Source: CAZQEC01 sp964591565
Lineage (GTDB): Bacteria; Patescibacteriota; UBA1384; CAJBMM01
Length of the DNA: 23,507 nucleotides
Reading direction: 5' to 3'
Assembly (NCBI GenBank): GCA_964591565.1
Contig: CAZQEC010000015.1
Location: forward strand, 1-23,507
Positions 1 through 5,449 of the stretch are shown piece by piece. A program made the position numbers and the translations under genes. The first letter of the stretch is position 1, and each line of letters begins with the position of its first letter. The notes under the pieces were generated by a model. That model was not told the origin of the DNA and ran no database searches. It saw nothing but the letters and a program-made list of their open reading frames with translations.

Positions 1-2
1 CG

Positions 3-86
3 ACCTTTGTTGGGTTCATTACTGGTTTTTACCCGGCTCGCCGCGCCGCGGGCTTAAATCCGCTCAAAGCCCTGCGATATGAATAG
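3..86 (+). CDS. ABC transporter permease, C-terminal end (MacB/FtsX type), partial
   Basis: Only the last 27 residues are in the window, and the gene enters from the left. The frame reads GFYPARRAAGLNPLKALRYE followed by TAG at 84-86. The pattern G-x-Y-P-A-x-x-A-A-x-L-x-P-x-x-A-L-R-x-E is the usual C-terminus of MacB/FtsX-family permeases, where the last membrane helix ends and the chain returns to the cytoplasm. These permeases work with an ATPase and often a periplasmic or extracellular adaptor, moving substrates or transmitting force across the envelope. The substrate cannot be told from this fragment. The family call is fairly safe because of the motif. Confidence 0.8.
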   Translation, partial: TFVGFITGFYPARRAAGLNPLKALRYE

Positions 87-110
87 GGTAAAAAAATCTG
101 ACGTGGGGTC

Positions 111-139
111 TTGACAGTAGTCACTCATCAGAGTAGATT
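111..139 (+). promoter_or_regulatory. Sigma-70 type promoter upstream of a non-coding region
   Basis: TTGACA at 111-116 and TAGATT at 134-139 are separated by 17 bp, close to the vegetative consensus. Start of transcription would be near 146. No protein frame with a credible start follows, but a series of hairpins does, so the promoter probably serves a small RNA. Confidence 0.6.
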
Positions 140-145
140 AATGAT

Positions 146-373
146 GAAAGTGGATTCAGGGGCTGGGTAGGGCCGTGCTGCCACAGCAAGTTTGGTTATG
201 GATATAACTAAGCAAGCTCCGCCTATCGGCGCGACGTGACCTTCTTCTGGAACAAACGGTTGATACGGGGCGGCTCGCCTACCATGACGTTACCGCCCCG
301 TATCAAAAATCGTTTACACTGGCCATCAGGCCGCAATCACCGTCTACGTGTTTCACGCGAGACGGTTGTTTGT
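146..373 (+). ncRNA. Candidate structured small RNA of unknown class
   Basis: This stretch has no convincing protein gene but is rich in inverted repeats. Stems read directly from the sequence are TGCTG/CAGCA (176-188), an 8-bp stem with one G-U pair (192-199 with 204-211, loop GGAT), CGCC/GGCG (220-231), a perfect 14-bp stem (260-273 with 293-306, 19-nt loop), GGCC/GGCC (321-332) and a terminator-like hairpin (339-366). It lies between a consensus promoter and that terminator, which predicts an RNA of roughly 220 nt. I looked for hallmarks of SRP RNA, tmRNA, RNase P RNA and 6S RNA and did not find them. The RNA gene is inferred; its exact ends are uncertain. Confidence 0.4.
339..373 (+). terminator. 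Terminator-like hairpin between candidate RNA and tRNA-Ser promoter
   Basis: ACCGTCT (339-345) pairs with AGACGGT (360-366). Inside, CGTG (347-350) pairs with CACG (354-357) around a TTT loop, with small bulges. The 3' side continues TGTTTGT, a weak T-rich tail, so termination efficiency is uncertain. Confidence 0.45.
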
Positions 374-398
374 ATAAATGAACACAAAATGGTAAAAT
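370..398 (+). promoter_or_regulatory. Promoter for the tRNA-Ser leader and tRNA
   Basis: TTGTAT at 370-375 and TAAAAT at 393-398 have 17-bp spacing. The start site would fall near 405, just before the leader hairpin at 408. It is the nearest good promoter to tRNA-Ser. Confidence 0.55.
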
Positions 399-407
399 AA
401 GCGCGCT

Positions 408-461
408 GGAGAGGTCGCATCAGGCACTCGTGTGTGACACGAGCACCTGTCCGACCCCTCC
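408..461 (+). repeat. tRNA-Ser leader hairpin containing a 13-nt copy of the tRNA 5' end
   Basis: GGAGAGGTCGCAT at 408-420 is identical to the first 13 nt of tRNA-Ser (472-484). The copy is part of a long hairpin: GGAGAGGTCG (408-417) pairs with CGACCCCTCC (452-461) with one mismatch, and inside it 421-433 pairs with 437-449 (11 of 13 pairs, GTG loop). The 3' arm (452-461) could equally pair with the tRNA's own 5' end at 472-481, so two folds exclude each other. Confidence 0.5.
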
Positions 462-471
462 TCACAAGTTC

Positions 472-561
472 GGAGAGGTCGCATAGTGGTCTAGTGCGAC
501 GCCTTGGAAAGGCGTTATACTCGTAAGGGTATCGAGAGTTCAAATCTCTCCCTCTCCGCCA
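472..561 (+). tRNA. tRNA-Ser (anticodon GGA)
   Basis: The 7-bp acceptor stem GGAGAGG (472-478) pairs with CCTCTCC (551-557). A discriminator G and an encoded CCA (559-561) follow. The D-stem is TCGC/GCGA. The anticodon stem ACGCC/GGCGT carries loop TTGGAAA with anticodon GGA at 506-508, reading UCC and UCU. A long variable arm with stem ATAC/GTAT marks a class II tRNA, and the T-arm is GAGAG-TTCAAAT-CTCTC. All arms pair, so the gene looks functional. Confidence 0.95.
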
Positions 562-587
562 TTCGACTCGCTACACTCGCTCATGGC
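558..587 (+). repeat. Inverted copy of the tRNA-Ser 3' end (post-tRNA hairpin)
   Basis: GCCAT, which spans the CCA end (558-562), is followed by ATGGC at 583-587. The loop contains CACTCGCTCAT (574-584). The same 11-mer follows the tRNA-Asn gene at 18051-18061, where an inverted copy of that tRNA's end is also present. Confidence 0.4.
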
Positions 588-642
588 CATGGCCGCGAGT
601 AACATCGATCGGCTTATAGCCATTATAAAAAAATGCGAGACG

Positions 643-671
643 AATGCCCTGAGCGTTAGTCGAAGGGCATT
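643..671. repeat. Short REP-like palindromic element
   Basis: AATGCCCT (643-650) and AGGGCATT (664-671) are perfect 8-nt inverted arms around a 13-nt centre containing GAGCG and AGTCGA. The CCCTGAGC...GTCGAAGGG pattern resembles short extragenic palindromes that I recall as dispersed in many bacterial genomes. That family assignment is from memory. Confidence 0.5.
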
Positions 672-713
672 TGCAAGTCGAAAAATAAATGAATCAAAGA
701 TAGATGATAGACA

Positions 714-788
714 ATGGATTATTCAAACACAATAACGGCTAAAATTGCCAAAGCAGTAGGTGTTCCAATGGAGGAATTGGTGAAATAA
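714..788 (+). pseudogene. C-terminal remnant of an XRE-type HTH regulator (copy A)
   Basis: A short open frame ends TAKIAKAVGVPMEELVK before TAA at 786-788. K-I-A-K-A-x-G-V-x-x-x-E-L-x-K is the characteristic last-helix tail of Cro/CI (XRE) DNA-binding domains. The upstream helices are absent because stops interrupt the frame just before 714. The tail ends four bases before the next gene. A related tail (copy B) lies at 1142-1186. I read both as remnants left at insertion or deletion junctions. Confidence 0.45.
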
Positions 789-792
789 TCTT

Positions 793-1134
793 ATGACCCC
801 TACTTCGCTAAAGCTACGCAGGGCGAGCGATAAAGAAATGGTTCGATCCCCCTTCATCGAGATTTTGGGCGGCAGGCAAGCTCACCACAAGTTCGCCACT
901 GGTGTGGTGCACAAAGTGCCAGCGGATTTACGAATAGTTCTTGCTTCATCACCTGAGGCGCGAACTGCATGGGAGGATATTACGCCACTGGCGCGCAATG
1001 AATGGATCTGCTGGATTGAATCTGCCAAGAAAGCAGAGACGAGGAGCCACCGAACCCTGAGAACACAAACTGAGCTTGTAGACGGAAAGCGCAGGCCTTG
1101 TTGTTGGGCCGGCTGCATTCATCGCTCCAAATAG
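793..1134 (+). CDS. OmdA/YdeI-family (bacteriocin-protection type) protein
   Basis: The middle and C-terminal part matches the OmdA (YdeI or OmpD-associated) family as I recall it. VPADLRIVLASSPEARTAWE is followed by ITPLARNEWICWIESAKK, a basic helix, and the distinctive end GKRRPCCWAGCIHR. Family members are small cytoplasmic proteins linked to bacteriocin protection and stress; no reaction is established. There is no N-terminal DUF1905 domain, so this is a stand-alone short form. The first 15 codons overlap a palindrome-like segment (about 799-826) of the kind seen in dispersed repeats, so ATG 838 (residue 16) may be the true start. It is flanked on both sides by regulator tails. Family confident, start uncertain. 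Confidence 0.75.
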   Translation: MTPTSLKLRRASDKEMVRSPFIEILGGRQAHHKFATGVVHKVPADLRIVLASSPEARTAWEDITPLARNEWICWIESAKKAETRSHRTLRTQTELVDGKRRPCCWAGCIHRSK

Positions 1135-1141
1135 TCGGAAT

Positions 1142-1186
1142 CAACGCACAGCATTAGGTGTTCCAATGGAAGATTTGATAAGATAA
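1142..1186 (+). pseudogene. C-terminal remnant of an XRE-type HTH regulator (copy B)
   Basis: The frame reads QRTALGVPMEDLIR before TAA at 1184-1186, matching copy A at 714-788 (AVGVPMEELVK). Both the protein and the DNA are similar, but the bases are not identical (GGTGTTCCAATGGA is shared exactly). The next gene begins 7 bases later. Its likely -10 box, GATAAT (1182-1187), lies inside this remnant. Confidence 0.4.
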
Positions 1187-1193
1187 TAAAATT

Positions 1194-1886
1194 ATGAAAA
1201 CAGTTGGCATAATTGGTGGTTTAGGACCAGAAACAACTTCCGAGTTTTACCTCGACCTTGTTTTTTCGTGCGCTAAAAAAGACAAGACAACGCGGCCTCC
1301 AATCATCATTTCAAGTGTTCCACTGCCATACCAAATTGAAGAAGATTTGATTTTGAGAAGTGAGGGCATGGAGCGTTATATTCCATATCTCACAGCAGAA
1401 GCCCAAAAACTTGAAAAAGCAGGAGTAGATTTTATTGTTATGCCTTGTAATTCGCTACATCTGTTCATAAAACAGATTCGGGATTCAGTGAATGTTCCTG
1501 TTTTGAGCATTGTTGAGGAAACTGTGAAATTTCTCAAACGAGAAAATATGAATAAGGTTGGCATTGTTTCGACTTCGGCAACGATTAAAAATAAACTTTA
1601 CGAAAACGCTTTTGCTGAAAATGGCATTGAATATCTTGCTCCGAACGAACTTCAGCAAGCCAGAATGGGTAAATTTATTCTAAACCTTGTGCTGGGGCAA
1701 CAGAAAAATAGAGATCGCGAGGAACTCATTAGTATTATCAATGACTTTGAGGGTACGGGTTTGGATTGTGTCATTCTGGCTTGTACAGATTTACAGCTTC
1801 TCATTCCTAGTCATCAAAATCTTACAATATTCGATACGATGAAAATATTTGCTGATGCGACTGTTCAGGAAATTATTCAAGATTAA
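1194..1886 (+). CDS. Aspartate/glutamate racemase family protein
   Basis: This 230-residue protein has the Asp/Glu racemase fold signature. GIIGGLGPETTSEFY (residues 5-18) is the N-terminal substrate loop, MPCNSLH (83-89) carries catalytic Cys85, and ILACTDLQLL (194-203) carries catalytic Cys197. Such enzymes interconvert L- and D-amino acids through a two-cysteine, cofactor-free mechanism. YgeA-type members accept aspartate, glutamate or other amino acids, so the substrate is not fixed here. Length is normal for the family (about 230). There is no clear ribosome-binding site, and GATAAT at 1182-1187 sits 6 bases before the ATG, suggesting a leaderless mRNA. The gene is AT-rich compared with the next one. 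D-amino acid supply for the cell wall is a plausible but unproven role. Confidence 0.88.
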   Translation: MKTVGIIGGLGPETTSEFYLDLVFSCAKKDKTTRPPIIISSVPLPYQIEEDLILRSEGMERYIPYLTAEAQKLEKAGVDFIVMPCNSLHLFIKQIRDSVNVPVLSIVEETVKFLKRENMNKVGIVSTSATIKNKLYENAFAENGIEYLAPNELQQARMGKFILNLVLGQQKNRDREELISIINDFEGTGLDCVILACTDLQLLIPSHQNLTIFDTMKIFADATVQEIIQD

Positions 1887-1949
1887 GAATTGGCCGCCCA
1901 AAGTGATACAATTAAAATAATATCAATTAACTAACAGGAGGATAAAAAT

Positions 1950-2765
1950 ATGAATCCAAACAAAGCATTGTGGGAGAAGGGCGATTTTACTGAGATTGCC
2001 GCATTTATGCGTCAATCGGGCGAAGAACTTGTTAAATCTCTCGGGGTAACGACGCCGCTTAGGGTTCTGGATCTCGGTTGCGGCGACGGCACGACGGCAG
2101 TTCCGCTCGCTCAATTGGGGGCTGAAGTGGCGGGAATAGACATTGCCAAGAACCTCGTTGACGCCGGAAACAAACGAGCGGAAGAGTTGGGGCTCGCTAA
2201 TCTGACATTTCAAGAAGGAGACGCGAGCGACCTGCAAGGAGTCAGCGACCATTCGTTTGACTTGACCCTGTCAGTCTTCGGCGCCATGTTTGCTCCCAAG
2301 CCCTTCGATGTTGCGGGGGAGATGGTGCGGGTTACAAAGCCGGGCGGTCGCATTGTGATGGGCAACTGGATCCCGAACGATCCGACTTCGTTTGTGTCAC
2401 AGCTGTTGAAGATCAGCTCATCGTTTACCCCACCACCACCCGAAGGTTTCGTTAGCCCAATGTTGTGGGGTGTGGAGAGTAACATTATCGAACGATTCGG
2501 TCAGGCTGGCGTGCCCGAGGAGAAAATTTCTATGGTCAAAGACACATTCTACTTTATATCGCCCGACAAAAGTCCGACGCAATTCATCGAATCATTTGAA
2601 CAATTTTATGGCCCCACCATGAACGCGGTTGAAGCGGCCGAAAAGAGCGGCAAGGTGGAAGAGCTTCACAACCAACTTTTGGAACTGGCCAAAGCCCAAA
2701 ACACAAGCGAAGGCGGCGGTACTTCAATACCGGCTACCTTCTTGCGAGTGACGGTCAACCTTTAG
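1950..2765 (+). CDS. Class I SAM-dependent methyltransferase
   Basis: The 271-residue protein has the Rossmann-like methyltransferase core. VLDLGCGDGTTAVPLA (39-54) is the SAM-binding motif I, the acidic residue after the second strand is Asp64 (AGIDIAKNLVDAG), and GDASDL (90-95) is the adenine-binding region. FGAMFAPKPFDVAGEMVRV and KPGGRIVMGNW follow, as in UbiE/arsenite-type and natural-product methyltransferases. The methyl acceptor cannot be inferred. A strong ribosome-binding site, AGGAGG, lies upstream of the ATG. The gene is more GC-rich than its neighbours, consistent with separate acquisition. It is followed closely by a small dimeric-barrel-like gene on the same strand. Confidence 0.88.
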   Translation: MNPNKALWEKGDFTEIAAFMRQSGEELVKSLGVTTPLRVLDLGCGDGTTAVPLAQLGAEVAGIDIAKNLVDAGNKRAEELGLANLTFQEGDASDLQGVSDHSFDLTLSVFGAMFAPKPFDVAGEMVRVTKPGGRIVMGNWIPNDPTSFVSQLLKISSSFTPPPPEGFVSPMLWGVESNIIERFGQAGVPEEKISMVKDTFYFISPDKSPTQFIESFEQFYGPTMNAVEAAEKSGKVEELHNQLLELAKAQNTSEGGGTSIPATFLRVTVNL

Positions 2766-2805
2766 ATAATCAAAAAAGGTCAAATAAATCTAAGAAGGGA
2801 AAAAT

Positions 2806-3111
2806 ATGAAAGAAAGTTTAAAAAATAGAATATTCACTGTCTTAGAGGCCAATGTTAGCCAGGAAAATTGGGAGCCTTTGCAAATGGCTTACCAAGAACT
2901 AGGAGAAAAGAGTAAAATGCGACCAGCCCAATCTTTTCTTATTCAGAATAAAGAAGCTCCCACCCTATGGAGAATTATTAGCATATGGAAAGATATAGAG
3001 ACTCTACAAAAGTTAAAACAGTCCGGAGAAACTCCTACAGGGATCCTAATATTTAGGGCAGCCGAAGCGGAACCTAAACTTGAAGTTTTTGAAGCAAAAG
3101 AAGAATTATAA
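2806..3111 (+). CDS. Small protein, possible dimeric alpha/beta-barrel (ABM-like)
   Basis: This 101-residue soluble protein has an N-terminal helix, a central MRPAQSFLIQNKEAPTLWRI strand pair and a C-terminal segment ending LIFRAAEAEPKLEVFEAKEE. The alternation (helix, hydrophobic strand with W-R-I-I-S-I-W, helix, strand) and the length resemble antibiotic-biosynthesis monooxygenase-like or stress-responsive dimeric barrels, but no diagnostic catalytic residue is visible. There is a good ribosome-binding site (AAGGGA) before the ATG, 40 bases after the methyltransferase. It may be cotranscribed with that gene. Treat it as a conserved hypothetical protein with a fold guess. Confidence 0.6.
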   Translation: MKESLKNRIFTVLEANVSQENWEPLQMAYQELGEKSKMRPAQSFLIQNKEAPTLWRIISIWKDIETLQKLKQSGETPTGILIFRAAEAEPKLEVFEAKEEL

Positions 3112-3117
3112 TCTGCA

Positions 3118-3168
3118 TCCTGACCTAAGTCGAAGGAAAGTCTTCAGCGGTGCGGCTCCGCCGCTGAA
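3118..3168. repeat. Two short palindromes between genes
   Basis: TCCT...AGTCGAAGGA (3118-3137) looks like a degenerate copy of the element at 643-671. TTCAGCGG (3143-3150) and CCGCTGAA (3161-3168) form a perfect 8-bp stem with a GC-rich loop. No T-run follows, so this is not a standard terminator. They fill the gap before the SnoaL-like gene. Confidence 0.4.
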
Positions 3169-3271
3169 TAGGAGTGTTAGCCAGATTGATCTTTCTACAA
3201 TCAAACATTACAAATGAAAGCGAGTACGCATTCGATTTGCTCACTCACGCTTGCAAAATGGAGGTAATCCA

Positions 3272-3649
3272 ATGACTGAGCAGGTGACCCAGGAATTGTT
3301 GAAGGGATTTTTGGAAGCGTTCAATCACCACGATCTAGATTCTATTATGGACTATTTCGCCGATGAATGCGTCTTCTATATGCCGCGAGGCGCTAATCCT
3401 CGCGGCGATCGGTATGTCGGGAAGAGCGAAGTTCGAGCAGGCTTAGCAAAGCGATTTGAGGAAATTCCAAATGTTCATTATGGAGAAGATCAGCACTGGG
3501 TCTGCGGTAATTTCGGAGTCTCTGAATGGACACTGACTGGCACATCTGTGTCGGGGCAACAGATAGAAGTGCGGGGGGTTGACTTACTTGAGTTCGCCCA
3601 AGGTAAAATCACCCGCAAGGATTCTTTCTGGAAAATACTCGGAGCCTGA
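3272..3649 (+). CDS. NTF2/SnoaL-like nuclear transport factor 2 family protein
   Basis: From the ATG at 3272 the protein is 125 residues, the normal size for SnoaL-like polyketide-cyclase-type cone folds. The N-terminal helix LLKGFLEAFNHHDLDSIMDYFADE and the following CVFYMPRG, YVGKSEVRAGLAKRF, HYGEDQHWV, GVSEWTLTGT and VDLLEF...RKDSFWK follow the family layout closely. Members act as small isomerases, cyclases or simply ligand-binding proteins; the substrate is unknown. A longer reading from TTG 3251 is possible, but GGAGG at 3260-3264 lies 7 bases before ATG 3272, so that start is preferred. It ends with TGA, showing that TGA is used as a stop. Composition differs from the AT-rich neighbours. 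Confidence 0.85.
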   Translation: MTEQVTQELLKGFLEAFNHHDLDSIMDYFADECVFYMPRGANPRGDRYVGKSEVRAGLAKRFEEIPNVHYGEDQHWVCGNFGVSEWTLTGTSVSGQQIEVRGVDLLEFAQGKITRKDSFWKILGA

Positions 3650-3666
3650 CAAAATTATACCTTACA

Positions 3667-3683
3667 TACAGTTGACAACTGTA
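3667..3683. promoter_or_regulatory. 17-nt perfect palindrome overlapping a TTGACA box
   Basis: TACAGTTG (3667-3674) and CAACTGTA (3676-3683) flank a single A. The -35-like TTGACA (3672-3677) lies within the palindrome, the usual place for a repressor operator. No good -10 box at 17 bp follows, only TTAGTG at 16 bp. A repressor for it was not found in the window. Confidence 0.35.
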
Positions 3684-3738
3684 CAATGGTTTATTAGTGT
3701 TTAGGAAGAACTTCAACGAGAAAAAACTTGAAATTGTC

Positions 3739-3773
3739 CCCCAGTAGTAGAATGCGTTGCGTTCACTACGGGG
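3739..3773. repeat. Long intergenic hairpin
   Basis: CCCC-A-GTAGT (3739-3748) pairs with ACTAC-GGGG (3765-3773), and GAATGC pairs with GCGTTC around a GTT loop. This gives about 15 pairs with bulges. It has no T-run afterwards. Together with the palindrome at 3667-3683 it occupies the gap 3650-3823, which holds no protein gene. Confidence 0.4.
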
Positions 3774-3823
3774 CATGCTTTCCGCTTCGGTTTTCGGCGA
3801 CCTGACCATGGATAGATTAATAT

Positions 3824-4441
3824 ATGGATTTAAAAACAACCTACAACAAAATTGCTCAAGATTTTGATAATGATTATAGTCAAGACACTCGGTGGATTCC
3901 CGGCACGGACAAATTCTTGTCATATCTAGCTTCGGGAGCGTCCATTCTAGACGTTGGTTGTGGACCCGGACATCAGGCAAAATATCTAATCGAGCATGGG
4001 TTTAAAGTTACCGGTATCGATCTATCCGAGGAAATGATCAAGATTGCCCAAAAAGCGTGCCCAACCGGTCAATTTTTGGTTAAAGATATTATTAGTCCGC
4101 TCGAAATGGATACTTCATTTGACGGTGTTTATGCCAAAGCGTCGCTATTACATATACCCAAAAATGAGATTGCAAGCGTCTTAAAAAATATCACTGAATC
4201 GTTGAAAAGCGGCGGTTATTTGTACGTAGAGGTTAAGGAAAAAAGACCACAAGAAAGCGGTGAAATGATTGTTAAAGTAAATGATTATGGTTATGAATAC
4301 GAACGGTTTTTTAGTTATTTTAGCTTGGCAGAATTGAAAAAATATATTGCACAACTTGGTTATCCAATTGTGCATGAATCGAGCTCTCAGTCTCCGTCTG
4401 GCAAAACTACCTGGCTCCATCTGGTAGTGCAAAAACCGTAA
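3824..4441 (+). CDS. Class I SAM-dependent methyltransferase
   Basis: This 205-residue protein is a compact methyltransferase. ILDVGCGPGHQAKYLIEHG (41-59) is motif I, VTGIDLSEEMIKIAQK (62-77) contains the SAM-ribose-binding Asp66, FDGVYAKASLLHIP is motif IV/post-motif and LKSGGYLYVEVKE is motif VI. The target is unknown; small proteins of this type methylate small molecules. No ribosome-binding site precedes the ATG. TAGATT (3813-3818) ends 5 bases before it, which suggests a leaderless transcript, although the -35 region is weak. It is AT-rich, unlike the methyltransferase at 1950, so the two were probably not produced by duplication here. Confidence 0.88.
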   Translation: MDLKTTYNKIAQDFDNDYSQDTRWIPGTDKFLSYLASGASILDVGCGPGHQAKYLIEHGFKVTGIDLSEEMIKIAQKACPTGQFLVKDIISPLEMDTSFDGVYAKASLLHIPKNEIASVLKNITESLKSGGYLYVEVKEKRPQESGEMIVKVNDYGYEYERFFSYFSLAELKKYIAQLGYPIVHESSSQSPSGKTTWLHLVVQKP

Positions 4442-4476
4442 GATTAATGTGATATTATTAACATCTGGATATTTTC

Positions 4477-5403
4477 GTGACTCAAAAAATAAACAAAACC
4501 GTCATTATTTATCAAGCGAAATCTGGTGCTATTGAGCTTCGGGGTGATTTTAATCGCGAAACTATTTGGGCAACACAGGCGCAGATTGTTACACTATTTG
4601 GCGTAGATCAGTCAGTGGCTTCGCGCCATATTAGTAATATCTTCAAGGATGGAGAAATTGATAAAGAAAGCAATATGCAGAAAATGCATATTGCAAATTC
4701 CGACAAACCGGTCGTTTTTTATTCATTGGATGTGGTATTGGGAGTTGGCTATAGAACTAATTCAAAAGTGGCGGTTGAATTTCGTAAATGGGCGACGAAA
4801 ACGCTGAGAGGTTATGTCGTTGATGGCTTTGCGATAAATAAAAATCGAATTGTTAAAAATCACAACCAGTTTTTGATGATTGTAGAAGATGTTAAAAAAC
4901 TACTGCCATCTGAATCGTCTATTAATCCGAAGGATGCAGTAGAATTAATCTCAATATTTGCTGAAACATGGCTTTCCCTTGACGCATACGACAGGGAACT
5001 CTTACCTAAAAGTAAACTAACACATAAAATAATAAATTTGGCACCAGAAAAAATGGTCAAAGATATGGACACACTCAAAAATATTTTGATTGAAAAAGGT
5101 GAAGCAACGAATATGTTTGGTCATGAAAAATACGCAGGGGCTGTTTCTGGGATTATGGGTAATGTAATGCAAGCATTCGAAGGCAAAGAGCTTTATCCTA
5201 CCGTGGAAGAAAAAGCGGCGCATCTGCTTTATTTTATAGTTAAAGACCACCCTTTTACTGACGGCAATAAACGTTCGGGTGCTTTTTTAATTTGTTTGGT
5301 TTTTGAAGCAGGCAAACATACTCAACATGCAAAAATTGACCGCTTCGGCACTGACGGCACTGACTGTGCTCGTGGCGGAAAGTGCTCCAAAGCACAAAGA
5401 TAA
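4477..5403 (+). CDS. RhuM-family protein with Fic/Doc domain, C-terminus frameshifted
   Basis: The N-terminal part (about 8-120) is the RhuM virulence-protein domain, with IWATQAQIVTLFGVDQSVAS, VVFYSLDVVLGVGYR and a basic VEFRKWATKTLRGYVVDGF. The C-terminal part is a Fic/Doc domain with HPFTDGNKRSG at 258-268. The N-K-R form resembles Doc kinases rather than AMP-transferring Fic proteins (G-N-G-R). Such proteins modify target proteins using nucleotides and often act as toxins. The start is GTG. After LICLVF the frame continues into an unrelated tail and ends at 5403, whereas the expected Fic end is found in the next frame (see the feature at 5306). So either a real frameshift mutation or a base-call error in the T-run at 5300-5304 has split the gene. 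No antitoxin gene is adjacent. Confidence 0.85.
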   Translation: MTQKINKTVIIYQAKSGAIELRGDFNRETIWATQAQIVTLFGVDQSVASRHISNIFKDGEIDKESNMQKMHIANSDKPVVFYSLDVVLGVGYRTNSKVAVEFRKWATKTLRGYVVDGFAINKNRIVKNHNQFLMIVEDVKKLLPSESSINPKDAVELISIFAETWLSLDAYDRELLPKSKLTHKIINLAPEKMVKDMDTLKNILIEKGEATNMFGHEKYAGAVSGIMGNVMQAFEGKELYPTVEEKAAHLLYFIVKDHPFTDGNKRSGAFLICLVFEAGKHTQHAKIDRFGTDGTDCARGGKCSKAQR

Positions 5404-5449
5404 AATCATAAAACTTATTTTGAATCTTATTGTGAAAGAATCAAATTAA
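5306..5449 (+). pseudogene. Displaced C-terminal end of the RhuM-Fic protein
   Basis: In the +1 frame relative to the upstream gene the sequence reads LKQANILNMQKLTASAL, then TALTVLVAESAPKHKDKI and IKLILNLIVKESN, stopping with TAA at 5447-5449. This is the helical end expected for RhuM-Fic proteins after the GNKRSGAFL motif. The stop overlaps the ATG of the next gene (TAATG), a typical coupled junction, which supports this frame as the ancestral end. Removing one T from the run 5300-5304 joins the two parts. Confidence 0.75.

Noticed and set aside
146..306. SRP RNA, 6S RNA or tmRNA identity for the hairpin-rich region
   Set aside because: The SRP tetraloop/GGAAGCAGCC region, tmRNA tRNA-like ends and the 6S open-bubble layout are not visible.
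337..543. Minus-strand open frame across the tRNA-Ser leader and tRNA
   Set aside because: It covers the tRNA gene and its leader hairpin, and the encoded peptide looks non-biological (Arg-rich, no known motif).
3118..3180. Hairpin followed by GTTAGCC, resembling an integron attC site
   Set aside because: The core does not fit GTTRRRY, the matching 5' core is absent, the other intergenic hairpins lack it too, and no integrase gene is present.
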